The translations under genes and the position numbers were made by a program. Shown here in pieces: positions 46,685 to 54,632 of a DNA stretch of 64,000 bases (position 1 is its first letter; each line of letters starts with the position of its first letter). The stretch is from Ruminococcaceae bacterium KH2T8 (GTDB taxonomy: Bacteria; Bacillota; Clostridia; Saccharofermentanales; Saccharofermentanaceae). The DNA is taken from contig FOIY01000003.1 of NCBI GenBank assembly GCA_900111435.1, positions 149,571 to 213,570 of the forward strand, in the 5' to 3' direction. The notes under the pieces were generated by a model. The model ran no database searches, was not told where the DNA came from, and saw only the letters and a program-made list of their open reading frames with translations.

Positions 46685-46728
46685 GATTCCCAACTGAGGA
46701 CAACCGTCTATCGGTAGTGCCTCTTTAT
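46645..46728 (-). ncRNA. Antisense RNA antitoxin 1
   Basis: Predicted RNA of about 84 bases. The promoter on the minus strand is TTGACT (46758-46763), 17-base spacer, TAAAAT (46735-46740). The end is the hairpin at 46648-46679 with its T-run. It overlaps the 3' end of the toxin mRNA, including the stop codon, like RatA over txpA. Its own 5' end (GAGGCACTACC) resembles the 5' end of the toxin mRNA. Confidence 0.75.
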
Positions 46729-46734
46729 GTTTAG

Positions 46735-46763
46735 ATTTTAGCATCAGGGTATGGGGCAGTCAA
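46735..46763 (-). promoter_or_regulatory. Promoter of antisense RNA 1
   Basis: TTGACT, 17-base spacer, TAAAAT on the minus strand: a strong promoter, as expected for an antitoxin RNA. Confidence 0.8.
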
Positions 46764-46774
46764 CAGATATACCA

Positions 46775-46803
46775 TTTACCAGAACATATTCTTGTTTTAT
46801 AAC
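46775..46803 (+). promoter_or_regulatory. Promoter of toxin 2
   Basis: TTTACC (46775-46780), 17-base spacer, TATAAC (46798-46803). The surrounding AGAACATATT-TTGTTTTATAA is shared with the toxin 1 promoter. Confidence 0.65.
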
Positions 46804-46879
46804 ACGAATCTGAGGCATTACCCTTAACGGTAGGCGGTCTGACCTCTATCCCCCGCTAGTGGAGATGGGAGGTGGTTAT

Positions 46880-46969
46880 ATGAGCGATTACGAGATGCTG
46901 AGCTTAGTTCTCATGATAGGCATGTTGGTCGTATCAATAATAGCCCTTTGTCTTAAGAACAAAGCTTAA
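46880..46969 (+). CDS. Type I toxin peptide 2 (TxpA/Hol_Tox-like)
   Basis: 29-residue peptide beginning MSDYEMLSLVLMIG, with a membrane helix and the basic end CLKNKA. The MSxYExL start is a hallmark of holin-like/TxpA toxins. RBS GGGAGGTGG. Same length as toxin 1 but only about one third identical, while the flanking promoter and pairing sequences are better conserved, so the duplication is old and the regulatory parts are under selection. Confidence 0.82.
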   Translation: MSDYEMLSLVLMIGMLVVSIIALCLKNKA

Positions 46970-47048
46970 GCCGCCCCTTCTACCAAAAGATGCGGCTTAA
47001 CTAAACCAATTCTCGAGGTCGACCGTCTATCGGTAATGCCTCTTTTAT
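46957..47048 (-). ncRNA. Antisense RNA antitoxin 2
   Basis: Predicted RNA of about 90 bases. The minus-strand promoter is TTGACT (47078-47083), 17-base spacer, TAGAAT (47055-47060). The hairpin TTAAGCCGC (46966-46974) with GCGGCTTAA (46992-47000) and a T-rich stretch forms its end. It overlaps the 3' end of the toxin 2 frame. Confidence 0.7.
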
Positions 47049-47054
47049 GTCTCG

Positions 47055-47083
47055 ATTCTACCATCACGAAGATGGGCAGTCAA
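47055..47083 (-). promoter_or_regulatory. Promoter of antisense RNA 2
   Basis: TTGACT, 17-base spacer, TAGAAT on the minus strand, ending five bases from the stop codon of the oxidase-like gene. Confidence 0.78.
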
Positions 47084-47087
47084 CGGA

Positions 47088-47480
47088 TCAGAATGTCTCT
47101 ACTTCAGGTGCTGCAACGAATGAGCTGAATGTAGCAGTAGCATCCTTAAGATAGAACACTTCAGTATTTCCGTCATCCTCGCTGTACATATTTCGAAGCT
47201 GAGGATATGCATTGAGCATAGACTCTCTTGCTTCTCTTCTGTCGTCCTCTACGAGAGTAGCTGCGACTCTAAGCCACTGTCCGTCCTTAAAAGCACAGAT
47301 CTCTGCCTTTGGATTGATGTGAAGCTGCTTTGATACATCCTTGCTCTTTCCAGTCTGGATATAGAGCTTACCTTCAAAGATATTGGCAGTACCGAAAGGT
47401 CTTACTCTGGGCTGATCACCTTCAACGGTAGCAAGATAGTATGTGCCAGCTTCCTTTAAGAATTTCGCTGTCCTTTCCAT
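47088..47480 (-). CDS. Pyridoxamine 5'-phosphate oxidase-like flavoprotein
   Basis: 130 residues from the ATG at 47480 (AGAGGTGA upstream; the GTG at 47489 overlaps it). It is a small split beta-barrel of the PNPOx/FMN-binding family: TYYLATVEGDQPRVRPFG near the start, KLYIQTGKSKDVSKQL, then PKAEICAF. Members of this length bind FMN, F420 or heme and are rarely true PNP oxidases. Function is therefore given only at family level. Single-gene unit next to the toxin modules. Confidence 0.82.
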   Translation of the reverse strand: MERTAKFLKEAGTYYLATVEGDQPRVRPFGTANIFEGKLYIQTGKSKDVSKQLHINPKAEICAFKDGQWLRVAATLVEDDRREARESMLNAYPQLRNMYSEDDGNTEVFYLKDATATFSSFVAAPEVETF

Positions 47481-47540
47481 GTTTATCACCTCTTAATGCT
47501 GATCTTGAAGATCTATAGTTCACAACCTAGATGATAACAC

Positions 47541-47569
47541 ACAAAAGCCGCGAGGTGTTCCCCCGCGGC
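47541..47569 (-). terminator. Intrinsic terminator
   Basis: GCCGCG (47547-47552) with CGCGGC (47564-47569), part of a longer imperfect stem. TTTTGT follows on the minus strand. It ends the small membrane protein gene at 47607. Confidence 0.75.
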
Positions 47570-47606
47570 AATAGATTTTACCTATAGCGAATATGTGTCA
47601 GAGTGA

Positions 47607-48110
47607 TCAGTTCGAAGCGCTTACTATAGCAACTGCGAGGATCGCCTCTACAATCGTAAATCCGACATAGATTCCGATGCATGCGAATACTTTCGCTACT
47701 GTCTTCATCTTGTTATTACCTGCAATAGTCGAGCAGAGTAATGCACCGCCGCCGTTAGCAGCACCGCCGATGGCACCACCGATAAAAAGGAACCAGTTAG
47801 CGATAAAGAGAACATAGAATACCCAGATCCAACCGGGAAGCTTTGTAGGAGTGTATGCCTCTCCTGTCTCAACATTGATGCCGTTACATGCAAGAACCGG
47901 ATACTTTCCCTTAAAGCAGAGCTTTACGTCATCACCGGTCTCGTTAGGTATCTGATAGATAGTCTCTACCATATTGCTGCCCTTAGCCTTGAGCTTTGCG
48001 ATCTTTATGGGCTCACCGCCATCGATCGATACCTTGTTCTTTGCAAGATCTACCGAATGAGTCATACCCATAGAGTCGGTGTAATTCCAGTTACCTGTAG
48101 GTGCTGCCAT
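47607..48110 (-). CDS. Two-TM membrane protein, unknown function
   Basis: 167 residues. The N-terminal 95 residues form a polar beta-type domain (NWNYTDSMGMTHSVDL at the start). A membrane helix follows (WIWVFYVLFIANWFLFIGGAIGG, shown in part), then a Gly/Ala-rich loop and a second helix at the C-terminus. RBS GAGGGGG. It has its own terminator. No family recognised. Neighbours give no clear hint. Confidence 0.6.
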   Translation of the reverse strand: MAAPTGNWNYTDSMGMTHSVDLAKNKVSIDGGEPIKIAKLKAKGSNMVETIYQIPNETGDDVKLCFKGKYPVLACNGINVETGEAYTPTKLPGWIWVFYVLFIANWFLFIGGAIGGAANGGGALLCSTIAGNNKMKTVAKVFACIGIYVGFTIVEAILAVAIVSASN

Positions 48111-48207
48111 ATATATTTCCCCCTCGCGAAAATTGTCCCTGTGGCAAGTATAACAGACGTTAGCACATAAAAGAATAGATGCACCTGAAAAATCCGCGCA
48201 AATAGAT

Positions 48208-48237
48208 CGACCGGAACAGATCTCTCTGCCCCGGCCG
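48208..48237 (-). terminator. Probable terminator of the sugar importer operon
   Basis: CGACCGG (48208-48214) pairs with CCGGCCG (48231-48237) with one G-T pair. The T-run on the minus strand is weak (ATCTATTT). Confidence 0.5.
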
Positions 48238-48266
48238 AAATATCTTGAGGTTAATGGATGAACTTA

Positions 48267-49442
48267 TTACTTCTTTCCGCTGTTCTTCTTTGTCCAGATG
48301 TCGAATACGACAGCTGCGAGAAGAACGCCGCCCTTTACAACCTTCTGCCAGTTCTGGTCGATACCCATAAGTGACATTCCGAGGTTGATGATACCGATAA
48401 GCGTAGCACCGATAGCCATACCCATTACCGTACCTGCGCCGCCGTATGCGGATACACCGCCAACGATACAAGCAGAGATAGCATCCATCTCGAAGTTCTG
48501 ACCTGCGAATGAGTTAGCAGCCTTGAATCTTGCAGTAACCATAAGAGAAGCGATTACCGTAAGGATGGACATATTAAGGTAAGCACCGAACATAACGAGC
48601 TTATTGTTGATACCGGAGAGACGAGCTGTCTCGGCATTACCGCCGACTGTCATGAAGTGACGTCCGATGACTGTCTTCTCACAGACGAAGCTGTAGATGA
48701 TCATGATAGCTACGACCCAGACAAGAACTACGGGGATACCGCCGTCTAATGCGAACTTATAAGTAAGAAGTCCGATGATGCCTGCTTCGAGGATGCTCTT
48801 TGCGATGGTATAGCCCTGAGGCTCAACTTCGTAACCCTTCTTGAGCTTTGTAGCTCTGGATCTGAAGTTCATTACTACCACGAGAACGATAGCTACTACT
48901 CCGACTACGAGGCAGGGAACGTTAAAGAGTCCTGCGGGAGTCTGAAGGATAGTACCCGAGAAGATCTTAAGAAGAGGCTCGGGGAAGTTAGAGATAGCAC
49001 TCGTTGTAGATACCTTGGTAAGGATCTCCGTGCCGGCACCTCTGAATGCGAGATAACCTGCAAGTGTTGCGATCCACGGAGGGATATTAAGGAATGCGAT
49101 CAGATATCCGAGGATAACACCGTAGAGGATACCTACTGCAAGGACTATTGCGAGTGACAGAGGAGTATTTACCTGATGAAGTACGGATACGACACCAGCT
49201 ATAGCACCTATGAAACAAACGAACGAACCAACCGAAAGGTCGATGTTACCGCCTGTGAGCATACACATCAACATACCTGTACCAAGTACGAATACGTATG
49301 CATTTTGGGTAATAAGAGCCGTAAACTGAGAAGCGGTGAAAATGTTGCCTTTTGTCATTATCGCGAAGAAAGTGTAGACAATGAACATAACGACGATCAT
49401 CGTATTTCTCTTGAGAACGTTTTTTACACTGTAATTATTCAC
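48267..49442 (-). CDS. Multi-sugar ABC permease, second copy
   Basis: 391 residues, about ten membrane helices, of the MglC/XylH/GguB branched-chain-type permease family. It has the conserved TGGNIDLSVGS and the cytoplasmic EAA-like stretch VGGNAETARLSGIN. The GTG start overlaps the previous stop by four bases (GTGA). It is clearly paralogous to the permease gene before it, so the importer has two different permease subunits, probably a heterodimer. Confidence 0.9.
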   Translation of the reverse strand: MNNYSVKNVLKRNTMIVVMFIVYTFFAIMTKGNIFTASQFTALITQNAYVFVLGTGMLMCMLTGGNIDLSVGSFVCFIGAIAGVVSVLHQVNTPLSLAIVLAVGILYGVILGYLIAFLNIPPWIATLAGYLAFRGAGTEILTKVSTTSAISNFPEPLLKIFSGTILQTPAGLFNVPCLVVGVVAIVLVVVMNFRSRATKLKKGYEVEPQGYTIAKSILEAGIIGLLTYKFALDGGIPVVLVWVVAIMIIYSFVCEKTVIGRHFMTVGGNAETARLSGINNKLVMFGAYLNMSILTVIASLMVTARFKAANSFAGQNFEMDAISACIVGGVSAYGGAGTVMGMAIGATLIGIINLGMSLMGIDQNWQKVVKGGVLLAAVVFDIWTKKNSGKK

Positions 49443-50653
49443 GCCTTTACCCCTCCCTTCTTACGCATCTTCATAACTACGTCAAAGAATACTGCGAACA
49501 TGAGTACGAGACCCTTTACGACGAGCTTATAGTTGGAACTTGTTCCCATGATATCCATGCCCTGGTTGATGACACCCATCATGAGAGCTCCGATGATAAC
49601 TCCTCCGATGGAACCTGTTCCGCCGTATGCGGATGCACCGCCGATGAAGCAAGCAGCGATAGCGTCCATCTCATAACCTGTACCGTATGTAGGCTGAGCA
49701 CCTACGAAACGAGCTATGTTGAGTACGCCTGCAAATCCTGCAAGAAGACCCATAAGTGTATAAGCCTTGAACATTACCATCTTTGTGTTGATACCGGAAA
49801 GTCTTGTAGCCTTCTCGTTACCGCCTACGGCATAGAAGTTACGACCGAGTGTTGTCTTAGTCGTGATGTAAGCGAAGAGACCGAGGATAAAAGCGATCCA
49901 GATAAGTGCAGTAGGGATACCCTTGTAAGCAGCGAGCTTATAGAAGAGCCATACGATAGCTGCACAGATGATGACCGTCTTGATGACCTCAGCAGGAAGA
50001 GACTGAAGCTTATAGCCGTTCTTTCTGAGGTATGAACGATGAAGTACTGTGTAGATAACGATGCCTAAAGCAAAGAGGATACCGACTACGAAACAGAACT
50101 TATTAAGTGTTGTTCCGTCACCTGCCTTGATAGCGGGACCGACTCCTGCGAGCAGATCGGGGATATAGCAGTCAGCTCCACCGCCGAAGATGTTGAGGAA
50201 TGTCGTATCTGTTACGGAATATGCGTAACCGCCCATTACTACGTTTGCAAGTCCTCTGAATGCCAGCATTCCCGCTAGAGTCGCGATGAACGGCGGAACC
50301 TTTACGAAAGCGATCCAGAATCCCTGCCACATACCGATCAGGAGACCCATAACGAGCATCAATACAACTGCGACGGGCCAGGGGATATTCTTATTCATTA
50401 TGATGGCTCCGACACCTCCTGCGAAGCAGACGACCGAACCTACTGCGAGGTCGATGTTACCGCCCGTGAGGATACAAAGAAGCATACCGGTCGCAAGAAC
50501 GAATACATATGCATTCTGTGCGATGAGGTTTGTGATGTTCTGTGCATAGAGGGCTTTGCCGCCTGTTGCAACGTTAAAGAAGATAGTTACGGCAACAAGG
50601 GCTATAAGCATCATGTATTTTTTGAAGAAGGCTGATACTTTTGTGCCTGTCAT
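49439..50653 (-). CDS. Multi-sugar ABC permease, first copy
   Basis: 404 residues from the ATG at 50653 (AAGGAGGA upstream), overlapping nothing useful if started earlier. It has about ten membrane helices with the family phrases TGGNIDLAVGS and VGGNEKATRLSGIN. A longer insert (about 165-215) distinguishes it from its paralogue. It starts four bases inside the end of the ATPase gene. Together with the ATPase and the ChvE-like protein it forms a monosaccharide importer. Confidence 0.9.
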   Translation of the reverse strand: MTGTKVSAFFKKYMMLIALVAVTIFFNVATGGKALYAQNITNLIAQNAYVFVLATGMLLCILTGGNIDLAVGSVVCFAGGVGAIIMNKNIPWPVAVVLMLVMGLLIGMWQGFWIAFVKVPPFIATLAGMLAFRGLANVVMGGYAYSVTDTTFLNIFGGGADCYIPDLLAGVGPAIKAGDGTTLNKFCFVVGILFALGIVIYTVLHRSYLRKNGYKLQSLPAEVIKTVIICAAIVWLFYKLAAYKGIPTALIWIAFILGLFAYITTKTTLGRNFYAVGGNEKATRLSGINTKMVMFKAYTLMGLLAGFAGVLNIARFVGAQPTYGTGYEMDAIAACFIGGASAYGGTGSIGGVIIGALMMGVINQGMDIMGTSSNYKLVVKGLVLMFAVFFDVVMKMRKKGGVKA

Positions 50654-50655
50654 GC

Positions 50656-52194
50656 TCAGTCCTCCTTCCCTGACTTGACAATACAAGCCATAATGTTTTC
50701 CTGTGTTGCTTCGGAGGCTTTGATCTCTCCGACTATCTTAGCTTCGTTCATGACATAGATCCTGTCACTCATACCGATGACCTCGGGAAGTTCGGATGAT
50801 ATCATGACTACTGACTTTCCTGCAGCTACGAGATTATTGATGATACAGTAGATCTCGTACTTAGCACCTACGTCGATACCTCTTGTGGGCTCGTCGAGGA
50901 TGAGAACATCCGGGTCTGCGAACATCCACTTTGCGAGAAGTACCTTCTGCTGGTTACCACCTGAAAGATTACCTACGAGCTGCTCGACCGACGGAGTCTT
51001 TGTCTTGAGCTTCGTAGCATATTCTGCGGCAACCTCATATTCCTTATCCTTATCGATAACGAAATTGGTGCTCAGGCCCTTGAGGTTTGCAAGCGACGTA
51101 TTGTGCTTGATGGAATTCGTAAGTACGAGTCCGTTACCCTTTCTGTCTTCGGTAACGTATGCGAGCTTATTCTCGATAGCCTGCTTGGGGCTCTTGAGTA
51201 CTACTTCCTGACCTCTGAGCTTCAATGTTCCGGAAATACCGATTCCGTATGAACGGCCGAAGATGCTCATCGCGAGCTCGGTCCTTCCGGCACCCATGAG
51301 TCCGTAGATACCTACGACCTCACCCTTTCGAACATTCATCGAAACGCCGTCTACTACTTTCCTCTCGGCGAACTCGGGATGGTAGACTGTCCAGTCCTTG
51401 ACTTCCATCATCGTATCGCCGATCTCGACGCCTTCACGCTTCGGGAAACGGTCTGTCATATCACGGTTAACCATTCCCTTGATGATACGGTCCTCGGATA
51501 TCTCATCCTTCTGACAGTCGAGAGTCTCGATCGTAGATCCGTCTCGAACGATAGTGATCTTATCAGCTACGTATGAAACCTCGTTCAGCTTATGAGTGAT
51601 GATGATCATCGTCATTCCCTGCTTCTTGAACTCTTTCATGAGATCCAGAAGAGCTCTTGAATCAGTCTCATTAAGTGAAGATGTCGGCTCGTCGAGGATA
51701 AGGAGCTTGGCATTCTTTGCGAGTGCTTTTGCGATCTCAACAAGCTGCTGTTTACCGGTACCTATATCTTTAATAAGAGTCTTTGAAGAATCCGAAAGGC
51801 CTACCATCTTGAGGTATTTATCAGCCTCCGAATATGTCTTATTCCAGTCAATATTATATTTCTTGCCACGTTCGTTGCCGAGAAACATGTTCTCGCCGAT
51901 CGTCATATAAGGGATCAGTGCAAGCTCCTGATGTATGATTACGATTCCTTTTCTCTCGGAATCCTTGATGTTATGAAATTCACAAACATCGCCATTATAG
52001 ATTATGTCGCCTTCGTATGTACCGAACGGATAGACACCGCTCAAAACATTCATCAATGTGGACTTACCGGCACCATTCTCACCGACAAGCGCATGGATCT
52101 CTCCTTCTTCAACCTGGAGGTTGACGTTGTCGAGAGCTTTTACGCCCGGAAAAGTTTTGGTTATGTTTTTCATTTCAAGCAAAACTTTTGCCAT
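50656..52194 (-). CDS. Multi-sugar ABC importer ATPase
   Basis: 512 residues with two fused ABC domains, as in MglA, XylG and MmsA. The first has Walker [10 protein letters not shown] near residue 38 and a degenerate signature (GTGKQQL). The second has a degenerate P-loop ([10 protein letters not shown]) and a good signature LSGGNQQKV. This asymmetry is normal for the family. RBS AGAGGTG. It lies 94 bases after the binding-protein gene with a terminator hairpin in the gap, so it is expressed at a lower level than the binding protein. Confidence 0.94.
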   Translation of the reverse strand: MAKVLLEMKNITKTFPGVKALDNVNLQVEEGEIHALVGENGAGKSTLMNVLSGVYPFGTYEGDIIYNGDVCEFHNIKDSERKGIVIIHQELALIPYMTIGENMFLGNERGKKYNIDWNKTYSEADKYLKMVGLSDSSKTLIKDIGTGKQQLVEIAKALAKNAKLLILDEPTSSLNETDSRALLDLMKEFKKQGMTMIIITHKLNEVSYVADKITIVRDGSTIETLDCQKDEISEDRIIKGMVNRDMTDRFPKREGVEIGDTMMEVKDWTVYHPEFAERKVVDGVSMNVRKGEVVGIYGLMGAGRTELAMSIFGRSYGIGISGTLKLRGQEVVLKSPKQAIENKLAYVTEDRKGNGLVLTNSIKHNTSLANLKGLSTNFVIDKDKEYEVAAEYATKLKTKTPSVEQLVGNLSGGNQQKVLLAKWMFADPDVLILDEPTRGIDVGAKYEIYCIINNLVAAGKSVVMISSELPEVIGMSDRIYVMNEAKIVGEIKASEATQENIMACIVKSGKED

Positions 52195-52239
52195 AGTACA
52201 CCTCTTACTTTTTGTACGTTTACTTTGATATCAATCCCT

Positions 52240-52269
52240 AAAAAAGCAGGCGGGCATAAACCCGCCTGC
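52240..52269 (-). terminator. Intra-operon attenuator after binding-protein gene
   Basis: Perfect 9-bp stem GCAGGCGGG (52246-52254) with CCCGCCTGC (52261-52269) and a 6-base loop. Six T residues follow on the minus strand (complement of 52240-52245). Partial read-through would give much binding protein and less transporter. Confidence 0.85.
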
Positions 52270-52288
52270 CATAGGGTTGTATTATGAA

Positions 52289-53371
52289 TTATGAAAGATC
52301 TGCTTCTGTGTAGTAGCCGGAATCGATAAGGATCGTCTGATAGTTGTCGATGTCAGCGAATACGGGCTCACAGAGGTATGAAGGAACAACCTTCTTGCCG
52401 TTGTCATAAGTCTCTGTATCATTAACGTCTACAGTCTCGTTGTTGATGATCTGACCAACCATCTTAACAACCTGCTTAGCAAGTGTACGTGTATCCTTGA
52501 ATACGGACATAGCCTGCTTGCCCTGAAGCATGTTCTGAACGTTAGCGATATCACAGTCCTGACCTGTGATGAGGGGATAAGAACCGGTGTAGTTAGAAGC
52601 GAGAGCGTTCTCTACGCCGAGAGCTGTAGAGTCGTTGGAGCAAAGCCATGCGTCTACGTTTGTGCCGTCAGCATAGTAAGAAGAAAGGATAGTTTCTGCT
52701 CTGGACTGAGATGTCTCTGTCTTCCAGGAAGCTGTAGCAACGTCAGAGAACTCTGTCTGACCGGATACTACGTTGAGCTTACCGGACTCGATGTAAGGAT
52801 TAAGAACATCCATTGCACCCTGATAGAAGAAGAGAGCGTTGTTGTCACCGGGGTCACCAGCTGTGATCTCAAGGTTGAAGGGACCTGCAGCGTTATCAAG
52901 ATCGAGCTGATCCTTGATAAATGTACCCTGGATAGTACCAACCATGTAGTTATCGAATGTTGCATAGTAATCAACTGTGTCAGACTCCATGAGGAGACGG
53001 TCATAAGCGATTACGGGGATACCCTTTGACTCAGCCATATCGAGAGCCTCACCGAGTGAAGAACCTTCGATAGCAGCGATAACGAGTACGTTACAACCGG
53101 AGTTGATCATGTTCTCAACCTGTGAGAGCTGTGTAGCAACATCGTTTGCAGCATACTGAAGATCAACCTCGTAGCCGGCAGCCTCGAGCTCGGACTTCAT
53201 GTAATCGCCATCCTGGTTCCATCTCTGGAGATCCTTAGTAGGCATCGATACACCTACCTTGCTCTTTCCGCCTTCTCCGCCTGCAGCACCGCCACCGACT
53301 GCGCAGCCTGTGAAGCTAAGAAGAAGCGCTGACGAACAAAGAACTGTTGCAAGTACCTTGGTAAACTTCAT
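52289..53371 (-). CDS. ChvE-type multi-sugar binding lipoprotein
   Basis: 360 residues. Lipobox FTGC near residue 23, then a Gly-rich linker and a two-domain periplasmic-binding fold (KVGVSMPTKDLQRWNQDG at the start). The pattern fits the ChvE/MmsE family, which binds several monosaccharides, often xylose, glucose or galactose. Strong AGGAGG RBS. It has its own promoter region with a symmetrical TGGTGA-N3-TCACCA element in the leader. It is the first gene of the importer operon. Confidence 0.9.
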   Translation of the reverse strand: MKFTKVLATVLCSSALLLSFTGCAVGGGAAGGEGGKSKVGVSMPTKDLQRWNQDGDYMKSELEAAGYEVDLQYAANDVATQLSQVENMINSGCNVLVIAAIEGSSLGEALDMAESKGIPVIAYDRLLMESDTVDYYATFDNYMVGTIQGTFIKDQLDLDNAAGPFNLEITAGDPGDNNALFFYQGAMDVLNPYIESGKLNVVSGQTEFSDVATASWKTETSQSRAETILSSYYADGTNVDAWLCSNDSTALGVENALASNYTGSYPLITGQDCDIANVQNMLQGKQAMSVFKDTRTLAKQVVKMVGQIINNETVDVNDTETYDNGKKVVPSYLCEPVFADIDNYQTILIDSGYYTEADLS

Positions 53372-53543
53372 TAGTAATACCTCCTAATTGTTAAAAAGAT
53401 TGGTGATCTTCACCACTTACAAATTAACATTAGGTATATAGGACTTTCATATCGGGTTTCTGTAAATTTTGAATAATGAAGATCCAGAACCCGTCGATTA
53501 GCACATCCTTGCAAAGCAGATATGTCCTGTTGTCAGATTTGTG
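53372..53543 (-). promoter_or_regulatory. Regulatory region of the sugar importer
   Basis: A perfect dyad TGGTGA-TCT-TCACCA (53401-53415) lies in the leader between the likely start and the RBS. Upstream is a possible promoter (TTTACA, then a TATATA-type -10). A site for the AraC-type response regulator encoded next door would be expected here. No catabolite-response element is seen. Confidence 0.5.
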
Positions 53544-54632
53544 CTACTCGGTTTCCTCAGTGCTCTCCGTAGCTTCTGTCTCAGAGCCGTTTTCATCGAT
53601 ATTCATATATACGTCTTCCCTTAAATGGAATCCGCTGTCGATGATCATCTCATCTATATTATCTATATCTACCGCAATGGGATCTATCGCTACATAAGGA
53701 ATATCATATGTACCGTCATTAAATACGTTTTCCACTCCGATATCCTGCCCCTGTGCAAGCTTAACCGAATACTCGGCTGCAAGTCTTGCGAGCTGCTCTA
53801 CGGGCTTATACACGGTCATGAGCTGAGTTCCTTCTACGATCCTCTGGCATGCCTCAAGATCGGCATCCTGTCCTACGACCGGTATCTGTCCTGCAAGACC
53901 TCTCTCGGCAAGGGCATGTACTGCTTCACCTGCAAGCGCGTCATTACCGCACATGATGACATCAGCCTCTGAGACGACATCAAAATTCTCGTTTACGCAG
54001 TCATAAGCAAGCTCCGAACGCCAGTTCTCGCAGTTATACGAAAAGATAATGTTCTCGTCATGCTCGGAGCAGACTGTCTCAAAGCCTTCCATGACCTGTG
54101 ATACGTTGTAGTCGCTCTCGGGACCTGTTATCTCTACGATATTTCCGCCGTTTCCTATCTTGTCGCAGATGGATTCCGCCATGTAGCTTCCGACTGCCAT
54201 ATTATCAAATGATATATAAAGATCTGCATCGGCATTTCGTACTATACGGTCATAACAGATAACGGGGATACCGGCTTCTTTCGCCGAGGTGATAGCATCG
54301 GTCAGACCGTCACCGTCGATCGTAACGATAACGATCGCATCGACTCCCCTGTTGACGAAATACTCTATCTGCTCTATCTGCGTCTCGAGCTCACCGTTAG
54401 CGGACTGGACATAGACCTCGGCTCCAAGGTCATTAGCCGTCGAGCAGAATACATCACGGTCGCGGGTCCATCTCTCGATAACATAGGAGTCAAAGCTGAA
54501 TCCTATCGTCAGATCTCCCTCTTCCCTTGACGGGACCGTATTATGTATCGGCTGATCATTACCGCACGATGCGCAGAAAAGCGCAAAGCAGGCAGCCGTA
54601 GCCGCAGCCGTCATCTTCCCGATCTTCTTCAT
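53544..54632 (-). CDS. Second sugar-binding lipoprotein
   Basis: 362 residues. Lipobox CASC near residue 23; two-lobed binding fold beginning LTIGFSFDSYVIERW, related to but clearly different from the ChvE-type protein at 52289. An acidic tail rich in Glu, Thr and Ser ends the protein. It overlaps the response-regulator gene by four bases (ATGA), so it belongs with the two-component system rather than with the transporter. It may be a ligand-presenting sensor protein. Confidence 0.82.
   Translation of the reverse strand: MKKIGKMTAAATAACFALFCASCGNDQPIHNTVPSREEGDLTIGFSFDSYVIERWTRDRDVFCSTANDLGAEVYVQSANGELETQIEQIEYFVNRGVDAIVIVTIDGDGLTDAITSAKEAGIPVICYDRIVRNADADLYISFDNMAVGSYMAESICDKIGNGGNIVEITGPESDYNVSQVMEGFETVCSEHDENIIFSYNCENWRSELAYDCVNENFDVVSEADVIMCGNDALAGEAVHALAERGLAGQIPVVGQDADLEACQRIVEGTQLMTVYKPVEQLARLAAEYSVKLAQGQDIGVENVFNDGTYDIPYVAIDPIAVDIDNIDEMIIDSGFHLREDVYMNIDENGSETEATESTEETE

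Noticed and set aside
46424..47083. Insertion sequence or mobile element explaining the two similar segments
   Set aside because: No transposase and no target-site duplication are seen; each segment is explained by toxin, antisense promoter and terminator.
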